Source: Saccharum officinarum (Eukaryota; Streptophyta; Magnoliopsida; Poales; Poaceae). From it: DNA of 64,000 nt. The position numbers were made by a program, and so were the translations under genes. Below the pieces are notes generated by a model. It saw only the letters and a list, made by a program, of their open reading frames with translations. It was not told where the DNA came from and did not search any database. Of this stretch, positions 35,321 to 47,279 are shown one piece after another. Numbering within the stretch: position 1 is the stretch's first letter; every line of letters begins with the position of its first letter. The stretch lies in contig CM036160.1 of the NCBI GenBank assembly GCA_020631735.1, positions 5,254,407-5,318,406 of the forward strand, given 5' to 3'.

Positions 35321-36614
35321 ATGCCAGACGACGTTCTTGTTTTATCTAGTCAATTGCAAGACCTTTCAGATCTCCTGAAGCAAGAGATGGGCACACTAAA
35401 AGATGAAATTAGAGGTCTCCATCATGACTTTCAGAGTATGGACAGGCGAGTTGCCAACTTAACAGGGAGGATTCAAAATCTAGAGATCAATCCTTCTCCT
35501 GAGGATGAAGATAACAAAAACAAGGATGATGACAATGGTGATGGCTTTCCTGAATTAGAGGAAGATGTAGTATATGGTTCTGATGGATTGCCTGACAACA
35601 TCGCAACCAACGCCAACTGTCTACGTAGGAGACGACTCCAAAAGAATAGAACAGGTATGGGAGGTAACAGAACTAACGATGATCCTTTTGCTAAACTTAA
35701 ATTTACCATTCCTTTTTTCTGGGAAAAATGATGCCGAGGAATACCTAGATTGGGAGATGTTAGTCGAACAAAAGTTTGTTGCCCATCTTGTACCTGATCG
35801 ACATAAAGTTAGACAAGCCACTAGTGAATTTAAAGATTTTGCTCTAATTTGGTGGGCTTCTTTATCGCAAAAACCTGATACATGGGAGAATCTTAAACTT
35901 AGCATGCGTGATAGATTTGTACCTATATCATATAAACGAGATTTGCGCAAGAAATTACAACGTTTAGAGCAGGGAGATATGTCGGTACAAGAATATTTTG
36001 CAGAGCTTCAGAAGGGCATGATGCGATGTGGGGTAGTGGAAGACCCCGAGGATAAATTGTGCCGTTTTTATGGTGGTTTGCGTCGTGAGATCCAGGATAT
36101 TGTTGATTATAAAGTTTTTAACACTATTAACCAGTTGTTCCAGATTGCTATGCTTGTAGAGAAAGAATTGCAGGGACGGCAGCAACAGCCACCAAGGAGC
36201 AGAAGCAACTACGGCAGTTCCTACGCGCCCAAGGCCATCATGCCGCCGCCCGTCAAGTCGTCGGGTGCACTACCTTCAGCACCATCTACAAGCACACTAT
36301 CTCCTTCACCAGCAAGCATACAATCCACACCGCCAACAACTACTTCTTCCAACGTCAGTAAGACTCGTTTACAGGTTCCGGCTAAGAGTTCTTCATCTGT
36401 GGCTTCCACCGGACGCTCTTCAACCATTCAATGCCATCGTTGCCAAGGACTTGGCCATGTGGCAAGGGAGTGTCCTAGCAAGCGCGCATACATTGTTACA
36501 GAAGATGGAGGTTATGTCAGTGCTTCTGATATAGAGGACAACGCTGAAGAGGAACCGACTTCAAATGAGGAACAACATGGACTTTCTTTGGGCTCCGATG
36601 ATGCAGGAAACTAG
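35321..36614 (+). pseudogene. gag of the CRM-like element, frameshifted
   Basis: Starts MPDDVLVLSSQLQDLSDLLK with a heptad-rich, coiled-coil-like N-terminus and an acidic linker. A one-base shift in a T run at about 35711-35717 moves the frame into the capsid-like part NDAEEYLDWEMLVEQKFVAH. The C-terminus carries a CCHC zinc knuckle CHRCQGLGHVAREC (36432-36473). TAG at 36612-36614 ends it; the downstream frame then continues toward the protease. Confidence 0.82.
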
Positions 36615-38605
36615 AAGATATGCATTGTGCAACGTGTTCTTAGTACACAAATGGAGGAAGCCGAGCAGCAGCAGCAGCGTCATAACTTGTTCTAGATTTT
36701 GTTTGTCATTAAAGATCGGCGTGCACGAGTAATTATTGATGGCGGAAGCTGCAACAATTTAGTAAGTGCTGATTTGGTCAAAAATCTTGGATTGACAATG
36801 CGTCCTCATAAGAATCCATATCACATTCAGTGGCTTAACGATTTAGGTAAGGCCAAGGTAACTCAAACTGCTCGCGTGCATTTCTCTCTCGGTCCATATT
36901 CTGATTTTGTAGATTGCGATATGGTACCCAAGCAAGCTTGTTCTCTTTTGTTGGGTCGACCTTGGGAATATGACAATAACGCTATCCATCTTGGTAGAAG
37001 TAATACATATACTCTTATGCATAATGGGCAAAAGATTACTTTACAACCCATGACTCCTGCTCAAATTGTACAAGTTGAAAAAGAGAGAATAGCTAGTGAA
37101 TCCAAACAAGTTTATGCTAAAACTAGAAATCAGCATGTAACTAAATTGAAAAATCCAGTGATGTTTGCTACTAAGCTTGACTTAGCAGAGATTAATGATG
37201 TGTGCTATGCCTTGGTACGCAAAGATGCTTTATTTTCGACTGATGATATTTTTAACACTTTGCCACCTTCTGTCACTAACCTTTTGCAGGAGTGTGATGT
37301 GTTTCCGACTGAGATACCTCTAGGACTTCCACCTATTCGAGGCATTGAGCACCGGATTGACTTGATTCCTAGAGCGGCCCTGCCAAACCGAGCTGCTTAT
37401 AGAGCCAACCCCGAGGAGACTAAGGAGATTCAGCGCCAAGTCCAAGATCTTTCGGACCGCGGGTATGTACGTGAGAGCCTTAGTCCTTGTGCTGTGCCAG
37501 TTATTTTAGTTCCAAAAAAAGATGGTAGTTGGCGCATGTGTGTGGATTGTAGAGTCATTAACAATATCACAATAAGGTATCGTCATCCTATTCCTTGATT
37601 AGACGACATGCTTGATGAGTTAAGTGGTTCTGTAATTTTTTCTAAGGTCGATTTGAAAAGTGGATACCACCTGATAAGAATGAAATTAGGTGATGAATGG
37701 AAAACTACTTTTAAAACTAAATTCGGCTTGTATGAGTGGTTAGTCATGCCTTTTGAGTTAACTAATGCATCTAGCACTTTTATGAGATTAATGAACGAGG
37801 TTTTACGTTCATTCATTGACAAATTTTGTGGTGGTTTATTTTGATGATATCTTGATATACATCAAGTCTTTAATTGAACATCTTCATCGTCTTTGTGCTG
37901 TTTTTGATTCATTGCGGGCTGCATGTTTATTTGGCAACCTCAAGAAGTGCACTTTTTGCATCGAACGAGTTTTGTTTCTTGCCTATGTTGTGACCTCGCA
38001 GGGAATTGAGGTAGATGAAGCCAAAGTGCAAGCCATACGGAGTTGGCCAACGCCGACGACGGTGACCCAAGTGCAAAGCTTTCATGGACTTGCTGGATTT
38101 TACCGTCGCTTTGTGAAGGATTTCAGCACCATTGCAGACCTGCTGAATGAGTTGACAAAGAAGGGGGTTGCGTTCCATTGGGGTAAAAGAACAAGAAGCG
38201 TCCTTTGCTCTTTTGAAGGACAAGCTTACTCACGCACCATTATTACAACTTTCTAATTTTGGTAAGATTTTTGAGTTACAATATGATGCTAGTGGAGATG
38301 GCATTGGTAGTGTATTGATGAAAGAAGGTAAACCAGTTTCTTATTTTAGTGAAAAGTTAAGTGGGCCTATTCTTAATTATTCCACGTATGACAAAGAATT
38401 ATATGCTCTTGTTCGAATGTTAGAAACATGGCAACATTATTTATGGCCTAAAGAATTTGTTATTCACTTTGATCATGAATCACTAAAACACCTAAGAACT
38501 CAAAATAAATTGAACCGTAGACATGCAAAGTGAGCTGAATTTATTGAATCTTTTCCTTATATCATCAAACACAATAAAGGGAAGGATAATATTATTGTTG
38601 ATGCC
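36615..38605 (+). pseudogene. Protease, reverse transcriptase and RNase H of the CRM-like element, broken
   Basis: After TAG at 36693-36695, protease-like sequence has IIDGGSCNNLVS near 36735. Reverse transcriptase follows with RMCVDCRVINNIT near 37530, TGA at 37596-37598, [12 protein letters not shown] near 37645 and a frameshift near 37830 just before YFDDILIY. A further frameshift near 38180 precedes RNase H-like sequence ([19 protein letters not shown]), with TGA at 38531-38533. No functional polyprotein could be made. Confidence 0.85.
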
Positions 38606-40222
38606 TTGTCTAGACGATATGCTATGCTGTCCCAACTTGATTGTCGTATCTTTGGGCTTGAAACTATTAAGGAACAATATGCAAATGATGTTGATTTTAT
38701 AGATGTGATAGAACATTGTAAAGAGGGATATACATGGAACAAATATATGCTGCAGGATGGGTTTTTGTTTAGAGCTAACCACCTATGCATTCCAGTTGGT
38801 TCCGTTCGACTATTGTTGTTGCAGGAGGTGTATGGAGGAGGATTGATGGGGCATTTTTGTGCCAAAAAGACGGAGGAGGTGCTGTCCACACACTTCTTTT
38901 GGCCTAAGATGAGGCGAGATGTTGAGCGATTTGTAGGCCGATGTTCCACGTTCCAAAAAGCTAAGTCGTGGTTGAACCCACATGGTTTGTACATGCCTCT
39001 TCCCGTTCCTTCTATTCCTTGGGCTGATATTTCTATGGATTTCATTTTGGGATTACCAAGGACTAAGAGGAGGAGGGATAGTATTTTTGTGGTCGTTGAT
39101 CATTTTTCTAAGATGGCACATTTTATTGCTTGTCACAAAAGCGATGATGCTGTTCATATTGCTGACCTGTTCTTTCAAGAAATTGTTCGCTTGCATGGTA
39201 TGCCATCTACTATTGTTTCAGATCGAGATGCAAATTTTTTGAGTCAGTTCTGGCGCACTTTGTGGAATAAATTGGGGACAAAGTTGTTATTTTCTACAAC
39301 TTGTCATCCCCAAACTGATGGACAAAATGAGGTAGTGAATCGTACATTGTTCACCATGTTGAGAGCCATTTTGAAACGAAACCTGAAGATGTGGGAAGAG
39401 TGTTTGCCACATGTGGAGTTTGCATATAACAGGGCGGAACACTCTACCACAAAGGTAAGTCCTTTCCAGGTAGTGTATGGCTTTAATCCCCGCGCTCCTA
39501 TTGATCTTTTGCCTTTACCTACCTCTAAGAGAACACATATTGATGTTAGTAGGCGTGCTGATTTTATTCGTAAGTTGCATGAAACAACTAAAATAAATAT
39601 TGAAAAGATGAATGAAAAATATAGGGTTGCTGTTAGTGAGGGAAGAAAAGAACTTAAACTTGATCCGGGTGATTTAGTTTGGCTACATTTGAGAAAAGAA
39701 AGATTTCTAGAGATGCTTAAGTCTAAACTAATGCCAAGAGCTGCAGGCCCTTATAAGATAATTGAGAAAATAAATGATAATGCATACAAACTTGAGTTGC
39801 CACCCGAGTTCGGGGTTAGTCCTACTTTTAACATTGCAGATTTGACACCTTACTTGGGAGAAGAAGATGAGCTTGAGTCGAGGACGACTCCATTTCAAGA
39901 GGGGGAGGATGATGAGGACATCACTCCTTCAGATGCACCCGCTGTTCCTCCATCCGTTATGCAAGGAGGTCTAATGACCCGAGCCCGAAGACGACAACTT
40001 AATTTAGAGGTGAACTCATTTTTAAGTGACCCTTTTTATACTTTTAAGAATAGATTGCTACCTAATGATGTTATATTAATTAGGAATATTGGAGAGGGTC
40101 ATGAGGAACTTAGAGGAAGTGGTGGAGGCGATGATGACCAGCTAGGACGTCCAATAGAAGTCGGAGGTCCGGCCCAACATGATTTCGAGTCTGCTTCGGT
40201 TTCCAGGACCAGTCTGTCTTGA
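38606..40222 (+). CDS. Integrase region of the CRM-like element, open but element dead
   Basis: 538 residues without a stop, and open somewhat further upstream from 38534. The zinc-binding domain has His83, His96 and Cys113, but the second Cys is Phe116 (CSTFQ), so the HHCC set is incomplete. The catalytic core has D145 (MDFILGLP), D206 (SDRDANF) and E242 (DGQNEVVN), with 35 residues between the last two as in DDE integrases. The C-terminal part has DPGDLVWLHLRKERF and FNIADLTPYLG. Residues from about 435 onward are encoded inside the 3' LTR. The protein would depend on gag-pol expression, which is broken upstream. Confidence 0.85.
   Translation: MSRRYAMLSQLDCRIFGLETIKEQYANDVDFIDVIEHCKEGYTWNKYMLQDGFLFRANHLCIPVGSVRLLLLQEVYGGGLMGHFCAKKTEEVLSTHFFWPKMRRDVERFVGRCSTFQKAKSWLNPHGLYMPLPVPSIPWADISMDFILGLPRTKRRRDSIFVVVDHFSKMAHFIACHKSDDAVHIADLFFQEIVRLHGMPSTIVSDRDANFLSQFWRTLWNKLGTKLLFSTTCHPQTDGQNEVVNRTLFTMLRAILKRNLKMWEECLPHVEFAYNRAEHSTTKVSPFQVVYGFNPRAPIDLLPLPTSKRTHIDVSRRADFIRKLHETTKINIEKMNEKYRVAVSEGRKELKLDPGDLVWLHLRKERFLEMLKSKLMPRAAGPYKIIEKINDNAYKLELPPEFGVSPTFNIADLTPYLGEEDELESRTTPFQEGEDDEDITPSDAPAVPPSVMQGGLMTRARRRQLNLEVNSFLSDPFYTFKNRLLPNDVILIRNIGEGHEELRGSGGGDDDQLGRPIEVGGPAQHDFESASVSRTSLS
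39897..39909 (+). promoter_or_regulatory. Polypurine tract of the CRM-like element
   Basis: AAGAGGGGGAGGA immediately before the 3' LTR. It is also coding, lying inside the integrase frame. Confidence 0.7.
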
Positions 40223-40843
40223 ACTGGTCAACCAGGACGCGTCCGGACTCCGTTTTTGATGATCCACATATGGTTAGAAAGATAATTTGATAAGGAAGCC
40301 AATCCAAGTGGTCTCACATCAAAAACTCTTTGGAATCCACAAGAATTGTTGAAACAAGTCAGCGTCCAGATTCTGTCCAGGTGCTGCGTCACCGTATTTG
40401 GTCCAATCGACCGTGTATCGTCTTTGAGCCCATTAGGAGGGCGCGTCCAGGGTAGGCGGTGACCCTAAGACCTTTATATTCAAGTGCCACCGCCGTCATT
40501 AGGTTTTGGGGGGTTTTGCTTAGATCAAATCTGTCCATTGACAGTCGCCGATTCATTGGTTTTTGAGACCCCACTTTGAGAACTTAATCTTTCATCTGCA
40601 GTTTGTCCCAAATCTTGAGCTGCGTTCTTCCGAATTCTCGCTTGTGTTCTTCGTTTCGCGGGCAGGGATTTGCCTTCGTGGCGAGGTCAACCGGTTGGAG
40701 ACACGGTTGATAACCAGAGGAGTAGTGGTGCTAAGATTGCAGGGTTCGGTCTTTCGATCTGAAGCCGGATTGGTGTGTCACTCTCCGCCTAAAATGATAG
40801 TTACCTTCTACCTGACGGAAGATCGGGAGTCACGTCCCCATCA
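39910..40843 (+). repeat. 3' LTR of the CRM-like element
   Basis: 934 bp. The first 313 bp complete the integrase frame (stop TGA at 40220-40222). It ends GTCCCCATCA beside the second GATCC. Confidence 0.88.
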
Positions 40844-42162
40844 GATCCCGTCACGGACAAGCTGCGGAAACTGCCAAGATGGCCACTGCATCCATTCTGT
40901 TGTCAGTGGAACGCGGCCGTGCTCTGCGCCAGCGTGGTGGCGGTGGCGGGCAGCGGCGGCTGCGACCATCTCGACTGCAATGATGGCCCCTTCATGGCCG
41001 TCTTTGTGGGGAATCTGGTGTACGACATCGACGGCGTTGCGCAAACGTTCACTTGCGTCTACTCATCTGAAGGACTGAAGATGATAGTTGGAGCGAGTCC
41101 ATGCCCGTCTACACCGTGCGACCCTATTCCCGTTTTGATGAGGGGAACGTTGTCCTCGTCGGGAATGCCGACTACTTCATGGGTCACAGTGTGACCCCTG
41201 CAGACGGACCTGCAATCCTCAAGTATGATTTGCTGACACTAGAAGCGTCTCCCGTTCTCGTACCAAGAGTTGGCATCCCGAAACACATCTATCACCAACA
41301 CACTATGCTAATGGCTACGGTGGATGGCAGGCTAGGATTTGCCTTCACTCTGTTCACGTCTACAAAGCCCAAACTGTACCTGTGTTCAAGGGAGCACGGT
41401 CCTGATGATGGAGATGAAGGATGGGCACAGAGCAGAGTCATGGATCTTGATGAGCTACTCCAAACAGAGATCAACAGATCGACCCATGTGGCTGCTTTTG
41501 CAGATACTGGAGCTGGTGGACTCATTTTCATATGGACAGGTGATGGCCTTTTCTCTCTCAATCTAAAGTCCGGGAGCAGCAAGTTGCTAGGAGGGAGCTT
41601 TTCCGACGGTCGCGTTGTTCCCGATATGAGCTTCTGCACTCCAGGTACATATTTGTTCAGTTTATAATTTTCCCCTTTACACAATGATTATTGTTTAAGC
41701 ATGAAAATATATAAATGTCAGATTATTACTGCATATGCTCTAAAGAGCAATGAAATGAACAATATGTGCTAATCAAAGCGTGATTTCTGAATCTCATCTA
41801 AACGGATTACTCTTATCCATGTATGTATTTTTCTGTTAATATGGACCATTCTTGAATTAGCTACCTATCCATATATATAGTCAAAAGGGGAAATATTCTC
41901 ATCTTTAGAATAATGTGTGAATATATACCGCAGGAGAGAAACCTATCTACAATGTCATACTCCTACTTCAGCTGCTGCAGTCCATATATTAGTAATTAGT
42001 TTCAGGCCAACTTTTAAATATATATTAGTGTTATGGCAACCAGTGTGGACTGAGTGTTGTTGTTGCCATCGATTCCTCATATTTTGCATTTGTGTTTTCT
42101 CTACAGCGTTGGGAGCAGTCTCTACAGATGAGGCACCAGGAAGTGGTGAGCCGAGTGCATAA

Positions 42163-42714
42163 CTGAAGCTCAAATTACAAGTGCACAAGGTCTTCATAAC
42201 CGAGAAGGAATTTATTAGGACAGACATGTTGTCTGCATTTGGTTCCTCAGACCTAAATGCCTTGTGGATCGCTACTATCAGAAATAATTAGTATTATCTT
42301 TATCTCTGAATTTGGTAGCTTGTTCTTTCTTGATCTTGTCTGGAAGATGAAAACTGAATCAGGACTATCATCTCTCTGTGCCTTGGAACTTGAGTTTGCA
42401 ATCAAATTATGATAATGATATTAATTCCTCTGGTATGAAAGTATGACATGAAATTTTGAACTCTGTTTGAATGAAATTAATTTCAATATGCTAACTCCAG
42501 TTTTATACAGTGAAGTCCATTAACCCACATATCAATGTGGAGATTGTTATGAATCAAACACCTGTCAATATCTTTTTTTTAGCCGAGCATTAGTTGGGGA
42601 TAAAATAATTGCCTGGCATAATCTTGTAAGTAAAATATCGAACATTCGACTTTCCAGTGTGAGAGATTTTTTCACAGTACGATTGATGTATACAAATATC
42701 TGATAAATTGGAGT
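42163..42714. other. 3' flank of F-box pseudogene A
   Basis: 42163-42480 is related to the 3' flank of F-box gene B (52635-52963), with shared words such as GGAACTTGAGTTTGC and AATTATGA/GATAATGATATT. The duplication of the F-box unit thus included its 3' UTR. The rest shows nothing. Confidence 0.6.
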
Positions 42715-43330
42715 ACCCATTTTAGTAATAAAGCTATGTAGAAGCCAAAAATTCCTGTTAAGATTAGAATTTTCCTTTGGTACCTTCGGCGAGGTGTAAT
42801 TTTAAGAAAAGATATTTTAGCCAAAATAAATTGGACAGGTAGTCAAAGTGTTGTTTTTGTGATTGCCAACATACAATTAAAAAGCTTTTTTTACTGCCAT
42901 CACACTAAAACTATTTGGAACCTTGTTTATACATATAGCTACTGAGTTAATCCCACCTAGATCCATCTCTCACATGTTTCGAACATGGCTAATAGGCCTT
43001 GGGATGGTGGAATGTAAAATATTTTTGTGGGGGCATTGCAACTCTTTGTTGGGCAATCTGGTGTACACATAACGATCTTGTTTTCGGAAGTAATAATATA
43101 CTTCTTTTATGAAGGCTACATTTAGGGGAACATACTAGCTGTGATTTTAGGCATTGTTGTGAAATGAGGATAAAATGAAGATTATCTGCTTGGCGAGCAG
43201 AGCATTGGAGGTTGTCACTCTGGACATATTCACCAAGAACTAATGAAAAAGCAATTATAGAATCTGTTTATGATTTTCTTCCTTCCGTTTATTATGGCAA
43301 TTTTCCTTCTATTCATGATTAGCAATTGAG
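42715..43330 (+). pseudogene. Decayed LINE 3' remnant (zf-RVT region)
   Basis: Translation in shifting frames gives PVKIRIFLWYLRRGVIL and ILAKINWTGSQ. These are followed by a diverged Cys/His segment (CCFCD...HTIKKLFFYCHHTKTIW) and GIATLCWAIWCTHNDLVF near 43035-43085. This order is the zinc-binding region and C-terminus of plant LINE ORF2. Many stops and frameshifts are present. It is a different subfamily from the LINE at 1287-2458. Confidence 0.72.
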
Positions 43331-44075
43331 CTTAAAACTCGTAAGACTTGACTGCGTGCGATGGCAGCGGCCAGAACTTTTTCATTTTCTAAAAAACAAC
43401 CCACTTGATAATTAGCTCAAGGGAAAATAAACTAAACTAGCATCCTTAACAATATCCACATCTTTCCATGTCTACTGAAACAGAGTGTCATTGTCAGAGT
43501 CATAACTCATAAGGCATTGTATGTTTTTCTTTTTTGGATTCAGAATTACTATGCTTTCTATAGTGGACGATCGACCTGAACTTAGAGCAAGAAGTCCTTT
43601 TGTTCACCTTCTTCAATTTTGCTCCAAGTTTGGTTCTCCTCTTTTCAATCACAAAACCTGATGTTTCACTTCCTCTAACTTTCAAAACAGATTGAATTTG
43701 CACTCTAGGCCATGTTTGGATGTAGTCGGTGAAGGACCGAAAGTGGCGACCAGAGACGAGGATGAATGGGAGCCTTAAATTTCTTTTCAGAAATGTTTGG
43801 CCGTTGTCCCAAAATCAAACCACAAAGCACACTTACATAGGTGAGTAAATCATAAGCCTATGGAAGGTTAGATGTCTCCAAGAAATACAGCGTGACACTC
43901 AAGAATCGATACACAGGAACACCGCCGAGCAGACGGGAGAAAAAGTGTGGCCGAGCAGACCAATACAGGAACCCTCCACCTCTATAGAAAAGTGGCAAGG
44001 GTCCAACCTTAAACACCAGAGCCAACAAGTGACAAAGATGCTTAGAAAAGATCCACTCACCATTAGTAAACCAGT
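43331..44075. other. Intergenic sequence
   Basis: No recognised gene, RNA or repeat boundary. Confidence 0.4.
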
Positions 44076-45640
44076 GCAAAAAGCGAAATTGAAAACGGAT
44101 CGAAAACGAGCTCAAACAGGGTGAAACAGTGCGCGAACACAATTGTTACCGTAGCAGAGGACGCGTGACTGTAGCAGCTGGCCCCGCGCAGAGTTGTTAC
44201 TGTACCAGCATCTGGTGTTACTGTACCAGTATCTGGTCGTCGCGAAAACAGCCGCGAGTCGCACGAAAGACACCCAATCTCCTCTGTTTCAACTCCGATT
44301 GATCCCAAATTTTGTGGGCAGGCTCCTAAGGTAGCTAAGATGCTACTCCATGAAAATCATAACCTTTCATGCCTCACAACTCCGGCAATCGAAAGATCTT
44401 GGTTTGAAACAAAGAAAAGGACCTCGAAAATAAAAACCGCCCGATCTAAGTACTCTTCCTGATTTAGCTCAATCCCTTCGGTGTAAATCTTCCTAGGGAG
44501 TTATAGCCCCTCACGGAACAAATGGCTCGCAAAAAGATCAACCACTGAGAGAGATAGACGACGGGAAGAAAGGGGAAAACGCGAGAATGCGAATAACAAA
44601 ACGCAAATCACAAAGAACATATCATAAATCGAATTCGGATGGACACGAGGAGGTTAGGGCCTCCATTCCCGCTGCAATCTTTGGTTCTTACATAAATTCA
44701 CCAATTTGTGGACCTCTCTCACAAGAAACCCTAAGGGGATGGGGAAACTAGGGAAAGAAGAAAAGGGAAAATGAAAGAGGTGAGAGAGATGGGGGCTCCC
44801 TCATCCTATTTAATAGGGCTATTATACAATCTCAATTTTGCACTTAGATATTTTGAGTCGAACCACATAACCCGAAGACGTTATGGTCCAACCCGAGGTA
44901 ATCTTCATCCGATGGCCACCGCGCCCTTCATGAGATAGATTCGCCTCGACGTGAACTCCTCGATGCCACCACGTGTCGTCTGTTCCTCCTCGAAACCTCC
45001 GCCTGGGTTTTGAGGCCCAAACCTGTAAACCCGTCCACCCGATGGTTTTGAGGCCCAAACCACCAAACCGCTCATGAGTAGCGTACTCCATATGCGTCCT
45101 CCGCAACTCGACGCGTGTCACCGCCGTCCTCAACCGGCCATTCGCCAAGTCCTCCTGAGCCCCGTCGACTCGCACGTCTGCCGTATTGACTCGATCAACA
45201 TGGTCACTCCCATATACACTTGTGCTTGTCGATGTCCCAGATGTTAGCCACCGCGGCTGGTCACCTGGCCTCCTAGTCCCTTAGTCTAAGCCTCACGTCC
45301 ATCCTTCACTGCTCCCGATCCATTGGCACGGCACATCCCAACTTGACCTTCATCTCGCCGTCGACCACCGCCTTCGAGCTCCACACCTGCATATCACAAG
45401 CCAAGAGACATGTTGCACAATCCAACTCATGCCATGGTTAGTCACAGACTAAACCTAGGTCGTGGATCACGTTGACAATCACTCATCACAAAACAAACCA
45501 CAAGGTCACATATCAGCCTTGTGTTCGCAGTCGGATACGCATCAATACACATGTGATAGGGTGGATTGGTGTGGAACTTAACTAAATTCTATCCCAATAT
45601 ACTTCAACACAGGTGGATTAAGATGAATCCGACATCAAAC
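44076..45640. other. Repeat-like non-coding sequence
   Basis: Purine-biased sequence with GTTACTGTACCAG words repeated near 44200-44235 and a GGTTTTGAGGCCCAAACC pair near 45006-45065. The composition resembles LTR or leader sequence of a grass retrotransposon, but no ends or PBS were identified. A 117-codon frame on the minus strand (44822-45175) has no recognised domain. The copy is at 57529-59099. Confidence 0.35.
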
Positions 45641-45997
45641 AAGCACTATGTAAAAAAGGATCAAATCCAACACACATACTACAGACGACAGACTAAAACG
45701 TGTCTGTAGTAAAATGTTACAGACACTCTTTCTCTGACAAGCGTCTGTAATAAGCCAAGGGTTAACGCCCGTCTGTAATAATAACTAACACAAACGCGTG
45801 TAGAAATTGGACACTATCACAGAGATGTCCTAGGAAGAGTCATCTGTACCATCTTCCTAGGACAGACAAGTGTTCTATCTTCTGACACTTGTTGCTAGAC
45901 GCATCCGAACTATGCCCGTCAGGCGCAGGTTCATCTATATGTGGTCACAGCCAGCGACAACGGACCGTCCATGGCATCGCCCCCACCACCTAGACGT

Positions 45998-46972
45998 CCA
46001 TGGTGACAGAGCTCGTGCGCAGCGCCGCCCCTTCCCCCGGGCGCGCGCAGCTCTCCGAGACCAAGGCGGGCAGGAATCCGGCCGGTGGCGGGTGAGTTGG
46101 AGCAGGCGGCGGAGGTGTGCTCCGGCCAACCAATCGGGACGGCGGGGCGGGGATCCATGCCGGTGCGGGGTTCTCCGAGCGCGTGCGAGTGGGGCCGGTG
46201 GACGCGGACTCGTCGGAGTTCGCGGACGTGGCCTCGCCTTCGTTCACGCTGCTGCTCAAGTCGTCCATCAGGAACACGCCGCCGGGTGGTGTTCGAGCAG
46301 GATAAGGCCGACGAGCTGAGGAAGCCGACGCGCGTGGGTGTCTCCGTGCTCGCCGCGCGTGGGCTGGTGCTGCACGACTCGCTGACGCCGTCGGGGTGGT
46401 CACCGCGCACGCCAGGGCGGCACGAGCGGCCGCCGCGAGCTGCTCGAGCAGCAGCAGCAGGGCGCGAGCAGCCGTGTCCACCAGCTGCTCGACAAAATGC
46501 CAGTGTGGCCTTCTCTGGTGGTAAGCAATGGAACAGACAAATGCATAATAGAGTACAAGCTTTGCGACACCGCTTGCGAAAGCGAGCTCGAAAATGTTGA
46601 TTGAGTCTCTGTGCGTATATTATTCTTGGTTTATGATTGGTGTTTTTCAGTTGAATGGTGAAAGGACATAATGATAACAACAATTAATAGGTGCTGGTTT
46701 TAGAAAATTTGGTACCCTCCTGCCTTAATCAGTTAGTAATTTCTTTCAATTTTGCGCAATCGAGGTCTCAACTTATTTTTCAGCAGTATACTTGTCTAGA
46801 CTTAGAGCAATGCATAACTGAAATTAAGTAAACTTATTCTATGCAGCTTTATATCTTTGGCTACTGCTGTGTTTTACAGGAATTGGACATGCAAAACGTG
46901 CCAATCAGCTTGGAGGAGATTAGAGAGAATATCGCCATGTTCATTCTGTCGGAGATCGTGGACCAAAATGGC
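45998..46972 (+). pseudogene. Exon-intron-exon gene fragment inside the CACTA element
   Basis: The GC-rich part encodes a plausible protein stretch in which FSERVRVGPVDADSSEFADV continues to SPSFTLLLKSS. After one frameshift near 46290 it goes on with VFEQDKADELRKPTRVGVSV. A possible donor GGTAAGC near 46520 and acceptor TTTTACAG at 46873-46880 bracket a T-rich intron, followed by ELDMQNVPISLEEIRENI (46881 on). Codon-like GC bias, an intron and a frame unrelated to transposase suggest capture of a host gene. The donor gene is not recognised. Confidence 0.5.
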
Positions 46973-47279
46973 AAGTTTCATGACCCTACAAACTAACCAA
47001 TGATGATGAATGGTTTTGATGCCATTGGAAGCATGCATATATATTTGTCAAGCAGCTTCAGATCAGCCATGTATGCAGTTTGGATTATATATGTCAATGA
47101 GCTTTTGGAGGTACACATTCGAATAATTGAACTTTAATCCCTTGTATTAAGGCAGTGTTGGCTAGCTAGTTTGGATTAAATGTGCACGTACGTTTATGGA
47201 GTTACACTAGTAATTAAACTTTGATGTGTGTTGTTTTTGTGTAATGTGATATATATGGTGCCGATGTGTATTGTATCAT

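Larger units (their letters stand above)
33268..40843 (+). mobile_element. CRM-like Ty3/gypsy retrotransposon inside F-box pseudogene A
   Basis: 7.58 kb on the plus strand with LTRs at 33268-34200 and 39910-40843 and target duplication GATCC (33263-33267 and 40844-40848). The ends are TGATGAGGAC and GTCCCCATCA. The order is gag, protease, reverse transcriptase, RNase H, integrase, with no chromodomain of the Tekay type. The integrase frame runs into the 3' LTR, a feature known from the CRM (centromeric) lineage, and the TGATG...CATCA ends also fit. The internal frame carries four stops and at least three frameshifts, so the copy is dead. LTRs differ by several percent by eye, so it is not a very recent insertion. 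Confidence 0.88.
32910..42162 (+). pseudogene. F-box pseudogene A, split by a retrotransposon
   Basis: A two-exon F-box gene related throughout to gene B at 50921-52634. Exon 1 runs from the ATG at 32910 to 33262, is interrupted at the GATCC site by the 33268-40843 element, and resumes with DPVTDKLRKLPRWPL at 40849 to 41644. The donor is at 41645 (CCAG/GTACAT), the acceptor at 42105-42106, and exon 2 at 42107-42162 ends in TAA. The F-box LPELMEMEDLVEDMLLRILP is recognisable. Damage consists of an extra C near 32995 that shifts the frame, TAG at 33022-33024 (a Trp position), a frame disturbance just before the insertion, and the insertion itself. The second half keeps family motifs such as AAVLCASV, GRLGFAFTL and HVAAFADTGAGGLIF. 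When working, such a protein would be an SCF ubiquitin-ligase substrate adaptor. Confidence 0.85.

Noticed and set aside
44822..45175. 117-codon minus-strand frame, also present near 58287-58676
   Set aside because: No domain was recognised. Its repetition is explained by the duplicated segment, so it is not evidence of conservation.
45931..46683. 250-codon minus-strand frame inside the CACTA element
   Set aside because: Low-complexity Ala/Arg-rich antisense of the captured exon-like sequence; plus-strand splice signals fit better.
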